Shown piece after piece: positions 1-8,680 of a stretch of 12,297 bases of DNA (positions within the stretch are counted from its first letter, which is position 1; each line of letters begins with the position of its first letter). The position numbers and the translations under genes are program-made. The notes below the pieces were generated by a model. That model was not told the origin of the DNA, made no database searches, and saw nothing but the letters and a program-made list of their open reading frames with translations. Source of the DNA: Prado023 sp039812125 (GTDB lineage Bacteria; Actinomycetota; Actinomycetes; S36-B12; CAIYMF01); NCBI GenBank assembly GCA_039812125.1, contig JBDHZV010000086.1:1-12297 (forward strand), in the 5' to 3' direction.

Positions 1-457
1 CCCCGATCGCCGGCGCCGGCGCGACCGCCGCCGGCCCGGCGCCGCCGGCAGCGATCCCGCCCCCAGCGCCCGACCCCGGAACGGCCCGCTGCAGCGCCTG
101 GGCGGTCTCGTTGGCTGCGGCGATGGCCCGCTGCGGGGGGCCGATCCGCTTGCTCCGGGCCCGGCCGACCAGGGCCAGGATCAGGGCCACGAGGATCAGC
201 GCCACGGCGACGATCAGGAACCCCGCCCAGACCGGGAGCCCGGCGGCAACGATCCCGTAGGCGGCCGCCACGAGCACGAACACGAAGCCGAGGAAGGCCA
301 GCACGCCCGCGCCGATGAACAGCCCCGACGAGGCCGCGGCCTCCTTCGCCGACTGCCGCATCTCGGCCTTGGCCAGGTCGATCTGCTGCTGGATGAGGGC
401 CCGGGTGTCGGCGATCGCCGAGCTGACGAGCGCGGCGATGCTGGAATCCTGTGCCAT
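1..457 (-). CDS. Holin-X-like (phage holin family) membrane protein, C-terminus cut by window edge
   Basis: The visible 152 residues begin MAQDSSIAAL. An amphipathic N-terminal helix rich in Ala, Gln and Lys (about residues 5-42) is followed by two hydrophobic segments (about 46-71 and 75-98), a basic turn (RARSKR) and a low-complexity Ala/Gly/Pro tail that leaves the window. This architecture is that of the actinobacterial Holin-X / phage-holin superfamily III proteins: small inner-membrane proteins, usually chromosomal and not phage-borne, with no proven lytic role. The ATG at 457-455 is preceded by AAAGGA about 10 bases upstream, a good ribosome binding site. The gene lies 32 bases downstream of nhaA on the same strand and is probably co-transcribed with it. 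Family assignment rests on architecture and context, not on a catalytic motif; the function is unknown. Confidence 0.8.
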   Translation of the reverse strand, partial: MAQDSSIAALVSSAIADTRALIQQQIDLAKAEMRQSAKEAAASSGLFIGAGVLAFLGFVFVLVAAAYGIVAAGLPVWAGFLIVAVALILVALILALVGRARSKRIGPPQRAIAAANETAQALQRAVPGSGAGGGIAAGGAGPAAVAPAPAIG

Positions 458-489
458 CTTCGCTGGTCCTTTCGCGGGTGACCGCAAGG

Positions 490-1839
490 CTACCCTGCGG
501 TCGGACCGGGCTGCTTCGGGATGGACCCGGTCGCGTACACATCCGGGATGCCGTCCTGGTCGGCGTCCGCCTCCTCCGCGGCCAGGTAGGCGGCCAGGGC
601 GTTGCGGCGCCACCGCAGCAGCCCGGCGGAGACCACCGCGGCGCCGAGGGTGGCACCCAGGATGCCGACCTTCGCGTCATTGAGCAGCGCCAGGTGCTCC
701 TCGTACGCGAGCTCGGCGATGAGCAGGCTCACCGTGAAGCCGATGCCGGCCAGCATCCCGACGGCCACCATGTCCGACCACCGCAGCGCCGGGTTCAGCG
801 AGGCCCGCGTGAACCGCGCGACGATCCAGGATCCTCCGATGACGCCCAGCGGCTTGCCGACGAACAGCCCGACCAGGACGCCCAGGGCGACCGGTGAGGT
901 GATCGTGTCCAGCAGGGGCGGCGGCGGGGGCTGGTCCGGCAGGACGTCGCGCAGGGTCACACCGGCGGAGGTGAAGGCGAACAGGGGGACGGCCACCCCG
1001 GCCACGAAGGGGCGCAGGGCGTGCTCGGCACGCTCGGCGGGGGAGCGCGCCTCCCCGGGGTCGGTGGAGACCCGGGTGACCAGTCCCAGGGCGACGCCGG
1101 CCACCGTCGCGTGCACGCCTGACTCGTGGACCAGGTACCAGGTGAGCAGGAACAGCGGCAGGTACACCAGCAGGTCCGCCCACAGGCCCTGGACCCGCAG
1201 CCTCTGCAGGAGCCACCACAGGACCACCAGGACCAGGGCGGCCGCGAAGGACACAGCGTGGAACCCGTGCGAGTAGAACACCGCGATGACCGTGATCGCG
1301 CCCAGGTCGTCGACGACGGCCAGGGTCAGCAGGAAGGCGCGCAGGGCCAGGGGCAGGCCCCGTCCCATGATCGCCAGGACGGCCAGCGCGAAGGCGATGT
1401 CGGTCGCCATGGGGATGCCCCAGCCGATCCGCTGGGTGGGGTCGCCGGCGGTGAAGGCCACGAAGATCAGCGCCGGGACCACCATGCCGGCCACGGCCGC
1501 CACGACCGGCACGACCGCCTGGGACGGCTTGCTGAGCGTCCCGTGCACGACCTCGTGCTTGAGCTCCAACCCGGCGAGGAAGAAGAAGAAGGCGAGCAGG
1601 AAGTCGGCGGCCCACGCGCTGAGCGGCAGGTGCAGGTGCAGCGCCTCCGGTCCCACCACGGTGCCGATCAGCTCGTGGTAGGACACCGCCCATCGCGAGT
1701 TCGCCCACACGACGGCCAGAACGGCCGCGCCGAGCATCAGGATGCCGCCCACAGTCTCGAGGCGAAGGACACGCAGCAGCCAGATCCGCTCAGCCAGGGG
1801 CGGGCGCTCGAACAGGGTCTGCGGCATCGCGGCAAGCAT
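490..1839 (-). CDS. nhaA: Na+/H+ antiporter NhaA
   Basis: Inner-membrane secondary transporter that exports Na+ (or Li+) in exchange for H+, serving pH and salt homeostasis. From the chosen ATG it has 449 residues, slightly longer than the roughly 390 of the E. coli protein. Diagnostic NhaA segments are visible: FFFFLAGLELKHE (84-96), the ATDIAFALA loop with Asp147 (E. coli Asp133), LAVVDDLGAI with Asp177-Asp178 (E. coli Asp163/164, the ion-binding pair), GKPLG with Lys329 (E. coli Lys300), and GIGFTVSLLI (365-374). About 12 hydrophobic segments are present. Two features are odd: a proline run in the loop near residues 304-308, and a soluble C-terminal tail with a DADQDGIPD motif (425-433). 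No convincing ribosome binding site precedes ATG 1839 or the next ATG (1827); an in-frame GTG at 1875 is also possible. The gene diverges from acs. Confidence 0.96.
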   Translation of the reverse strand: MLAAMPQTLFERPPLAERIWLLRVLRLETVGGILMLGAAVLAVVWANSRWAVSYHELIGTVVGPEALHLHLPLSAWAADFLLAFFFFLAGLELKHEVVHGTLSKPSQAVVPVVAAVAGMVVPALIFVAFTAGDPTQRIGWGIPMATDIAFALAVLAIMGRGLPLALRAFLLTLAVVDDLGAITVIAVFYSHGFHAVSFAAALVLVVLWWLLQRLRVQGLWADLLVYLPLFLLTWYLVHESGVHATVAGVALGLVTRVSTDPGEARSPAERAEHALRPFVAGVAVPLFAFTSAGVTLRDVLPDQPPPPPLLDTITSPVALGVLVGLFVGKPLGVIGGSWIVARFTRASLNPALRWSDMVAVGMLAGIGFTVSLLIAELAYEEHLALLNDAKVGILGATLGAAVVSAGLLRWRRNALAAYLAAEEADADQDGIPDVYATGSIPKQPGPTAG

Positions 1840-1870
1840 GTCAGGTGCCAGCTGAAGGTGTCGAACGCCC

Positions 1871-1899
1871 TCCACATCCCGGGTGCCCGCGGCTAGTGT
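1871..1899 (+). promoter_or_regulatory. Candidate promoter for acs
   Basis: In the 98-base gap between divergent nhaA and acs, TCCACA (1871-1876, four of six matches to TTGACA) lies 17 bases upstream of TAGTGT (1894-1899, fits the actinobacterial TAnnnT -10 pattern). Transcription would begin about 30 bases before the acs GTG. The -10 element sits between the arms of a short inverted repeat, GCCCGC (1885-1890) and GCGGGC (1901-1906), which could be an operator. This is pattern matching only; in GC-rich DNA such short matches are weak evidence. Confidence 0.3.
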
Positions 1900-1937
1900 T
1901 GCGGGCCTCTGCCCCGCGATGACCTCCAGGAGGAACC

Positions 1938-3884
<1,947 letters not shown>

Positions 3885-4682
3885 GTGGGCGGCGACGTCC
3901 TGACCCCGCTGCTGGACCTGCCTGGCGTGGCGGCCGCCGCGACCGGCGCACGCGATGCCGTCGACGCGCTGCTGTGGGACCGCGCGGTCCGCTCCCGTCA
4001 GGCGGACGTGGGGGCCGAGTCGGCCCTGCGGGGCGCATGGGCCAACGCCTGGTTCGAGGGGGCGCAGTGTGGCCTCGCCGAGCTGCGCAGCGGATCGGCG
4101 GTCGACGGGTCCCCCATCGGCCGGCTGCTGGCTGGGTCCCTGGCGCTGGCAGCCGACGTCCCCAGCCTCGTCGGCGTGATCGGGACCTCGCCGGCGCAGG
4201 CCCTGGCCCGGATGCACGCCGTCGCGGCTCGCGGGTTCAGCCCCGAGCCCGACCTCGGCCGACCGCGGCAGGGCCCCTTCGCCGAGGACGCCCTTCGGGT
4301 GGGGCAGCCCCCGGGACCGGGGGATGTGGCGCAGCGGCTGGCCGGCGTGGGCAGCCTGCTGCGCCAGTCGCAGGCGCCGGGGGTGCTGGTGGCCGCCGTG
4401 GTGCACGCCGAGGTGGCGGCCGTCCGGCCGTTCTCGTGGGGGTCCGGGATGGTCGCGCGCGCCCTGCTGCGCCTCGTGCTGGCCCAGCGGGGCGTGGACC
4501 CCGGCATGCTGGGAGCCCCCGAGGTGGGCCTGCGCGCACTGGGACGCCCCCAGTACGTGCGGGGCCTGCGCGGCTACATCGCCGGAACCCCCGACGGTGT
4601 GGCCGAGTTCCTCGTCATGGTGTGCGGGGCCGTCCGTTCCGGCGCCCAGGATGCCCGGACCTGGGAGGCAGTGACGCGATAG
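3885..4682 (+). CDS. Fic-fold-like protein with degenerate catalytic motif
   Basis: A 265-residue soluble, Ala-rich protein. Its best landmark is residues 171-196, where a helix with H174-A-E is followed by RPFSWGSGMVAR (181-192). This lines up with the Fic signature HPFx[D/E]GNGRxxR: Pro182, Phe183, Gly186, Gly188 and the last Arg192 are kept, but catalytic His becomes Arg181, the acidic residue becomes Trp185, Asn becomes Ser187 and the first Arg becomes Met189. Residues 53-59 (ANAWFEG) resemble the S/TxxxEG inhibitory helix of Fic N-terminal domains. Fic enzymes normally transfer AMP to proteins; this one is predicted not to. Homologues next to acs in actinobacteria have, as I recall, been labelled 'oxidoreductase', but I see no nucleotide-binding motif that supports this. 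It starts with GTG on the base after the acs TAG with no clear ribosome binding site, suggesting translational coupling. The gene is real; the fold is inferred from motif shape. Confidence 0.85.
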   Translation: MGGDVLTPLLDLPGVAAAATGARDAVDALLWDRAVRSRQADVGAESALRGAWANAWFEGAQCGLAELRSGSAVDGSPIGRLLAGSLALAADVPSLVGVIGTSPAQALARMHAVAARGFSPEPDLGRPRQGPFAEDALRVGQPPGPGDVAQRLAGVGSLLRQSQAPGVLVAAVVHAEVAAVRPFSWGSGMVARALLRLVLAQRGVDPGMLGAPEVGLRALGRPQYVRGLRGYIAGTPDGVAEFLVMVCGAVRSGAQDARTWEAVTR

Positions 4683-4739
4683 CGCCCGGCCCAGGCCCTC
4701 GCTGCGGTCGCAGGAGGGCCGTGGGTCCGAGGGGGCGCC

Positions 4740-4768
4740 TTGCATTCCCGCCCAACAGGGACCATGCT
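4740..4768 (+). promoter_or_regulatory. Weak candidate promoter in the gap upstream of the tad cluster
   Basis: TTGCAT (4740-4745) and CATGCT (4763-4768) are separated by exactly 17 bases, a sigma-70-like arrangement with three of six matches in the -10 box. The hairpin at 4828-4859 lies downstream of it and before the ssd-like gene, so a transcript from here would be short (about 85-90 bases) or would have to read through the hairpin. Low confidence. Confidence 0.2.
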
Positions 4769-4827
4769 TTCCCCCGTCCGGTCCTTGCTGACCGGGTAGT
4801 CGGCTCCTCCCCCCCGAGCCGACGTCT

Positions 4828-4865
4828 GACGGCCCCCGCACCCCCCGGCGGGGGCCGTCCCTTGT
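4828..4865 (+). terminator. Strong GC hairpin, probable terminator of the acs operon
   Basis: Two perfectly complementary 12-base arms, GACGGCCCCCGC (4828-4839) and GCGGGGGCCGTC (4848-4859), enclose an 8-base loop. The tail that follows (CCCTTGTT) has few T residues, as is common for actinobacterial terminators. It lies 145 bases after the stop of the Fic-like gene and 110 bases before the ssd-like gene, so it separates the acs operon from the tad operon. The rest of the gap (4683-4827 and 4866-4969) shows no gene; it holds the weak candidate promoter at 4740-4768 and the TCCACAGATC motif at 4899-4908. Confidence 0.75.
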
Positions 4866-4896
4866 TCCGGCCCGTCCGTCCGAGGTGGGCGGGGGC

Positions 4897-4908
4897 GATC
4901 CACAGATC
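4897..4908 (+). promoter_or_regulatory. GATCCACAGATC motif upstream of the tad ATPase operon
   Basis: The 10-mer TCCACAGATC (4899-4908) lies 61 bases before the ATG of the CpaE-like gene. The same 10-mer occurs at 8568-8577, in front of the pilin sub-operon. It may be a shared regulatory site; no regulator is known to me for it. Confidence 0.3.
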
Positions 4909-4956
4909 TGCGCGGGGCCCTTGGCGCGCCGCGCCCCTTCCGGCACTGTCGTCCGC

Positions 4957-4964
4957 GGGGGTGA
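4957..4964 (+). promoter_or_regulatory. Ribosome binding site deciding the ssd-like start
   Basis: GGGGGTGA lies five bases before the ATG at 4970. Because it overlaps the in-frame GTG at 4961, it favours ATG 4970 over that GTG as the start. Confidence 0.55.
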
Positions 4965-4969
4965 CGCGG

Positions 4970-5971
4970 ATGCGCAGGGTGGGATGGGTCGGGAATCGTG
5001 CCGAGCTGGCGCTCGGGGTGGCGGCGCTGTGCGCCGAGGTGGGGTGCTCCGTCGTGGCCCTGCCCGGCGCAGGTGGCGGCGGGGACGGTCGGGCGGGACC
5101 GGGGTCGGCAGTGGACGTGGTCCTCGTCGACCCGCTGGGAGTCGATTCGCCCTGGCTGGAGCCCGGGCGGGAGGTCATCATGGTGTGCTCCGCCGGCGAG
5201 ACAGGGGCAGCGGCCAAGGCGGCCAGCTCCCTGGGGCTGCGGGGACCCAGCCACCTGGTGGAGCTGCCGCGAGCCGGGGACTGGCTGGCCCGCCACCTGG
5301 GCGCGTCGCCCGGTGGCCCGGTGGTGGGCGTGGTGGGCGCCGTCGGGGGCGCGGGCTGCACCACGGTGGCCGCGGCCCTGGCCGGGGCACGTCCGGGTTG
5401 CCTTCTCATCGACGCGGACCCGCACTCGGCCGGGCTGGACATCCCGTTGGGGCTGGACGAGGGCGTGGGGGCCCGCTGGGCGGCGGTGCCCCCGGCGGAG
5501 GGCCCGCTGGATGGGGACCTGCTGCGCGCGGCGCTGCCCGCGGTGGGGGCCGTGACCGTCCTGACCGGTCACCTGACCGAGCCTGACCTGAGGTCCCGGC
5601 TGCCTGCCGCCGTGGGCGGTGCTCGGGATGCCTTCCCGGCAACCGTCGTGGACCTCGGACGCGGCCAGCTCACCGACGTGGTCGCCCCTGACTGGGTGGT
5701 CGTCGTGCTGCCGGCGACGCTGGCGGGCGTGCTGGGCGCCAGGCGGGTCGCTGACGCTGCACCACCCGCCACGACGGTGGTCGCAGCGGTCCGTCCGACG
5801 CCCTGGCTGGAGGTGGCCGACGTGGCCGAGCAGCTGGGGATCCCCGTCGTCACCGGCATTCCCCGGCTGGCACGCGCGGCCGAGCTGGCCGACTGCGGCG
5901 AGCTGCTGTCCGGCCGTGCCGGCAGGGCGCTGCGTCGGTTGGGAACCGCCGTGTGGGAGGGCTGCGCATGA
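4970..5971 (+). CDS. ssd: CpaE/TadZ-like ATPase, septum-site-determining (Ssd) family
   Basis: A 333-residue cytoplasmic protein of the MinD/CpaE group, matching the actinobacterial 'helicase/secretion neighbourhood CpaE-like' family (Rv3660c/Ssd type). Residues 1-110 form a receiver-like N-terminal half without a clear phospho-acceptor. Residues 118-132 carry a deviant P-loop, GAVGGAGCTT, followed by the switch-like strand LLIDADPHSAGLD (145-157). The P-loop lacks both lysines of the MinD form KGGxGKT, so ATP binding may be weak or lost. In related Tad systems CpaE/TadZ places the pilus machine at a cell site; Ssd in mycobacteria affects septum formation. Its stop overlaps the tadA start as ATGA (5968-5971), so the two are co-translated. 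It is the first gene of the tad operon. The family call is firm; the exact role is inferred. Confidence 0.87.
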   Translation: MRRVGWVGNRAELALGVAALCAEVGCSVVALPGAGGGGDGRAGPGSAVDVVLVDPLGVDSPWLEPGREVIMVCSAGETGAAAKAASSLGLRGPSHLVELPRAGDWLARHLGASPGGPVVGVVGAVGGAGCTTVAAALAGARPGCLLIDADPHSAGLDIPLGLDEGVGARWAAVPPAEGPLDGDLLRAALPAVGAVTVLTGHLTEPDLRSRLPAAVGGARDAFPATVVDLGRGQLTDVVAPDWVVVVLPATLAGVLGARRVADAAPPATTVVAAVRPTPWLEVADVAEQLGIPVVTGIPRLARAAELADCGELLSGRAGRALRRLGTAVWEGCA

Positions 5972-7143
5972 GCGCGCCCGACGCGCAGCTGGTGGCCACG
6001 GTGCGGGACTTCCTGGTGCGCACCGAGTCCGCCCCGGACGACGCCGGGATCAGCGCTGCGCTGGCCCACGCCGGCGTCATGGCGGACCGTCGACTTCTGG
6101 CGGGACTGGTGCGCTCCCTGCGTGGCGAGCTCACCGGACTGGGCCCGGTGGACCGGCTGGTGGCGGACCCCCGGGTCACCGACATCCTCGTCAACGGACC
6201 CGGGCAGGTCTGGGTGGACCGGGGTGCGGGCCTGGTTCGCACCGACGTGCAGTTCGCCGACGACGACGCGGTGCGCGCCCTAGCCGTCCGGCTGGCCGCG
6301 CGTGCCGGGCGTCGGCTCGATGATGCCGCTCCGTTCGTGGATGCCCGGCTGCCGGGGGGCCAGCGGCTGCACGCGGTCATCGCGCCGCTGGCCACCCGGG
6401 GCACCTCGATCTCCCTGCGCATCCCGAGCCGACGGCGCTTCGGCGTGGCCGACCTGGTGGCTGCCGGATCGGTGGATCCCGATGGGGCCCGATGGCTGGT
6501 CGGCCTGGTGCGGTCCCGAGCGGCCTTCCTGGTCACGGGAGGGACCGGCAGCGGGAAGACCTCCGTGCTCGGGGCGCTGCTCGGCCTGGTACCCGGGCAT
6601 GAGCGGCTGGTCGTGGTGGAGGACACCGCGGAGCTGGACCCCGACCATCCGCACGTGGTCAGCCTGGAGTCCCGGCCACCCAACCTGGAGGGCCGCGGCG
6701 AGGTCACGTTGCGCACGCTCGTGCGCCAGGCCATGCGGATGCGGCCGGACCGCATCGTGGTCGGCGAGGTGCGCGGTGCCGAGGTCGTGGAACTCCTCGC
6801 AGCGCTGAACACCGGCCACGAGGGTGGGTGCGGGACCCTGCACGCCAACTCCGCGCAGGACGTCCCCGAGCGGCTGGCTGCCCTGGCCCTTGCGGCGGGC
6901 ATGTCGCGCGACGGCGTGCATGCCCAGGTGACGGCGGGGCTGGACGTGGTGATCCACCTCGTCCGCGGCGGTGAGGGTCGACGGGTCGTCCAGGAGATCG
7001 GCATCGTGATCGAGGAGGGTCGCCGCGCGGTGGTCGCCGCAGGCCTGGTCCGCCAGTCGGGTGCCCTGCGGCCGGGGCCGGCGTACCCGCGGCTGGCCGC
7101 GCTGCTCGTCCCGAGCCTGCCCGACATCCCGGGTGCGTCGTGA
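5968..7143 (+). CDS. tadA: TadA/CpaF-type secretion ATPase
   Basis: A 391-residue hexameric ATPase of the VirB11/PulE superfamily that powers assembly of Flp pili or pseudopili from the cytoplasmic face of the membrane. The N-terminal domain (about 1-155) contains the CpaF-type stretch LVADPRVTDILVNGPGQVWV (64-83). The ATPase core has Walker A GGTGSGKT (191-198), the Asp box VVVEDTAEL (215-223), Walker B DRIVVGEVRG (261-270) and the His box NTGHEGGCGTLHANS (281-295). All catalytic motifs are intact. The ATG at 5968 is preceded by GGGAGG (5955-5960) with seven bases of spacing, which favours it over the in-frame GTG at 5953. Its TGA overlaps the next start as GTGA. It matches the actinobacterial 'helicase/secretion neighbourhood ATPase' family. 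Confidence 0.95.
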   Translation: MSAPDAQLVATVRDFLVRTESAPDDAGISAALAHAGVMADRRLLAGLVRSLRGELTGLGPVDRLVADPRVTDILVNGPGQVWVDRGAGLVRTDVQFADDDAVRALAVRLAARAGRRLDDAAPFVDARLPGGQRLHAVIAPLATRGTSISLRIPSRRRFGVADLVAAGSVDPDGARWLVGLVRSRAAFLVTGGTGSGKTSVLGALLGLVPGHERLVVVEDTAELDPDHPHVVSLESRPPNLEGRGEVTLRTLVRQAMRMRPDRIVVGEVRGAEVVELLAALNTGHEGGCGTLHANSAQDVPERLAALALAAGMSRDGVHAQVTAGLDVVIHLVRGGEGRRVVQEIGIVIEEGRRAVVAAGLVRQSGALRPGPAYPRLAALLVPSLPDIPGAS

Positions 7144-7814
7144 GCACCCCCGTGGTCCTCGTCGTTGCCGCCGTGACAGCCGGGCTGGCCGGCTGGCTGG
7201 CGATCCCCGCAGGGCCCCCTCGGGTTGCCCCGGGCGCGTCGGCCCGAGTCGTGACCTGGGTCACCTCCCGGCGATCCCGGCCCTCGCCGGTGGCCATCAC
7301 GACACTGCTCGACGCACTTGCCGCTGAGCTGGCATCCGGCCAGCCGACCCGGGAGGCGCTGCTGCAGGCTGCCGCATCGGTGAGCCCCCCGCCGTGTCCA
7401 CGCGCGGTGGTCGCCGCCGGGTCGGGCGGGGACGTCGCCCGGGCCCTGCGGATGGACTCCGCCCGCCCCGGGGGCGACCAGCTCGCCGCGCTGGCGGCGT
7501 GCTGGGAGGTCGCGGAGCACTCCGGGTCGGGGCTGGCCACGGCGGTCAGCCGACTGGCCGGTGGTGCCCGGGAGACCGAGCGGTCCCGGGCCGAGTTCGT
7601 CGGGGAGGTCGCCGCCGTGCGGACCTCCTCCCGACTGCTGGCCGCCCTGCCCGTCCTTGGCCTGGCCATCGCGCACTGGATCGGCGCTGAACCACTGGCG
7701 TGGATGCTGTCCTCCGCCATCGGGCGAGCCTGCCTGGCCGGTGGTCTGCTCCTCGAGGCAATCGGGATGTGGTGGCTGCACCGGATCGTCACGACTGTCA
7801 GCAGGAGCCTGTGA
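7140..7814 (+). CDS. tadB: TadB-like inner-membrane platform protein
   Basis: A 224-residue membrane protein with a type II secretion F (T2SSF) domain. A hydrophobic segment at 3-22 is followed by a basic linker (to about 50) and the cytoplasmic helical T2SSF core (about 54-163, including LLDALAAELASGQPTREALL and ACWEVAEHSGSGLATAV). Two further hydrophobic segments lie at about 166-184 and 192-214. TadB partners with TadC to form the membrane platform on which the TadA ATPase acts. The protein is shorter than proteobacterial TadB (about 320 residues), as is usual in this actinobacterial locus. GTG 7140 overlaps the tadA stop (GTGA), and its own stop overlaps the next ATG (TGATG). Confidence 0.87.
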   Translation: MSTPVVLVVAAVTAGLAGWLAIPAGPPRVAPGASARVVTWVTSRRSRPSPVAITTLLDALAAELASGQPTREALLQAAASVSPPPCPRAVVAAGSGGDVARALRMDSARPGGDQLAALAACWEVAEHSGSGLATAVSRLAGGARETERSRAEFVGEVAAVRTSSRLLAALPVLGLAIAHWIGAEPLAWMLSSAIGRACLAGGLLLEAIGMWWLHRIVTTVSRSL

Positions 7815-8563
7815 TGCACCTGGTCGTCCTGGCCGCGCTGGCGGCCGCCTGCTGCGCTGTCCTGGTCATCCCCGGCGGGCGGGGGGCGGGTGGTGACCGC
7901 GGCCGTCACCCGCCCCGTCGCGCGGCGCGCCCGGACCCACCCAGCGGCGGGCAGTCGCCGGATGGCCGTCCCCGGCCGGCGCTGGTGCGGCTCAGCGCCG
8001 CGCTGGCGGCGGTCGCGGCCTGGTGGCTGCTCGGAGGCCGTGTCGGGCCCGTGGTCGGCGTGGTCGTGCTCCTGCTGGCACCTGCCGTCGTTGCCCGCCT
8101 GGAGCCGGGGTCGGTGCGTCGCCGACGTGAGCAGATGGTGCGCTCCGCCCCGGTCGTGGCCGACGTGATGGCCGCGGCCCTGGCGGCGGGCACCCCGGTG
8201 GAGCGTGCTCTCCCCGCGATCGCGCGGGCGGTGGGTGGACCGACAGGCCTCGCGCTGGACCAGGTCGACCGGCGGCTGGCTGTCGGCCACTGCTTGGCCC
8301 AGGCCTGGTCGCCGCTTCTCGACGAGCCCGGCCTGGGCGGGATCGCCCGCTGCGTCGTTCGGTCGGGTCGCACCGGTGCGCCGCTGTCGGACGTGCTGGA
8401 AGCCACTGCCGAGGAGCTGCGTTCCGCGGCTCGGGCCGCGGGCATGGCCCGCATCCGCTCCGCTGCCGTCCGTTGCGTGCTGCCGCTCGGACTGTGCCTG
8501 TTGCCTGCGTTCGTGCTGCTCGGGATCGCGCCCATCGTGGGCGGACTCCTGCCGACGTTCTGA
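7814..8563 (+). CDS. tadC: TadC-like inner-membrane platform protein (T2SSF)
   Basis: A 249-residue membrane protein. Hydrophobic segments lie at about 1-20, 58-73, 78-95 and 219-245, and a cytoplasmic T2SSF-type helical domain at about 108-215 (VVADVMAAALAAGTPVERAL; later VVRSGRTGAPLSDVLEATA). Residues 21-55 form a basic, Pro/Gly-rich linker typical of these proteins. It is the second platform subunit beside TadB. ATG 7814 shares one base with the tadB stop and has GGAG six bases upstream, which excludes the upstream in-frame ATG at 7700 inside tadB. It ends the ATPase/platform part of the cluster; 117 bases then separate it from the pilin genes. Confidence 0.87.
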   Translation: MHLVVLAALAAACCAVLVIPGGRGAGGDRGRHPPRRAARPDPPSGGQSPDGRPRPALVRLSAALAAVAAWWLLGGRVGPVVGVVVLLLAPAVVARLEPGSVRRRREQMVRSAPVVADVMAAALAAGTPVERALPAIARAVGGPTGLALDQVDRRLAVGHCLAQAWSPLLDEPGLGGIARCVVRSGRTGAPLSDVLEATAEELRSAARAAGMARIRSAAVRCVLPLGLCLLPAFVLLGIAPIVGGLLPTF

Positions 8564-8564
8564 G

Positions 8565-8577
8565 TTGTCCACAGATC
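8565..8577 (+). promoter_or_regulatory. TTGTCCACA (DnaA-box-like) / shared TCCACAGATC site upstream of pilin genes
   Basis: TTGTCCACA at 8565-8573 equals a common actinobacterial DnaA-box form, and TCCACAGATC at 8568-8577 repeats the motif at 4899-4908. It begins two bases after the tadC stop, about 105 bases before the pilin ATG, where a promoter for the pilin genes could lie. A single box does not make an origin; a regulatory site or chance are both possible. Confidence 0.3.
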
Positions 8578-8627
8578 GGTTTCGGGCTCTGGTCCGCCGA
8601 GGGGGGCGGCCGGGAGGGTACTGCCAG

Positions 8628-8644
8628 CCGCCCACGGTGGGCGG
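8628..8644. repeat. Perfect inverted repeat in the tadC-pilin gap
   Basis: CCGCCCAC and GTGGGCGG form 8-base arms around one central base. It lies 37 bases before the pilin ATG, in the likely 5' leader. It could be an operator, an RNA hairpin that boosts or limits expression of the abundant pilin relative to the platform genes, or an mRNA-stabilising stem. No T-rich tail follows, so a plain terminator is less likely. Confidence 0.4.
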
Positions 8645-8680
8645 TCCCGGGCACAGACCGGGGGATGAGAGGGGGAGACC

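Noticed and set aside
1..457. Prophage remnant because of the holin-family gene
   Set aside because: Holin-X-like proteins are ordinary chromosomal genes in actinobacteria; no endolysin, integrase or structural phage gene is present.
7700..7813. Earlier start for the tadC-like gene
   Set aside because: It would lie inside tadB; the ATG at 7814 has a ribosome binding site and opens with a hydrophobic segment as expected.
8565..8573. Replication origin suggested by TTGTCCACA
   Set aside because: Only one such box was noticed in this gap, there is no AT-rich stretch, and no dnaA, dnaN or rep gene is nearby.
5850..8635. Two 643-codon minus-strand frames opposite tadA, tadB and tadC
   Set aside because: Low-complexity Arg/Ser/Pro/Thr-rich translations with no motif; the plus strand holds the coupled tad genes.
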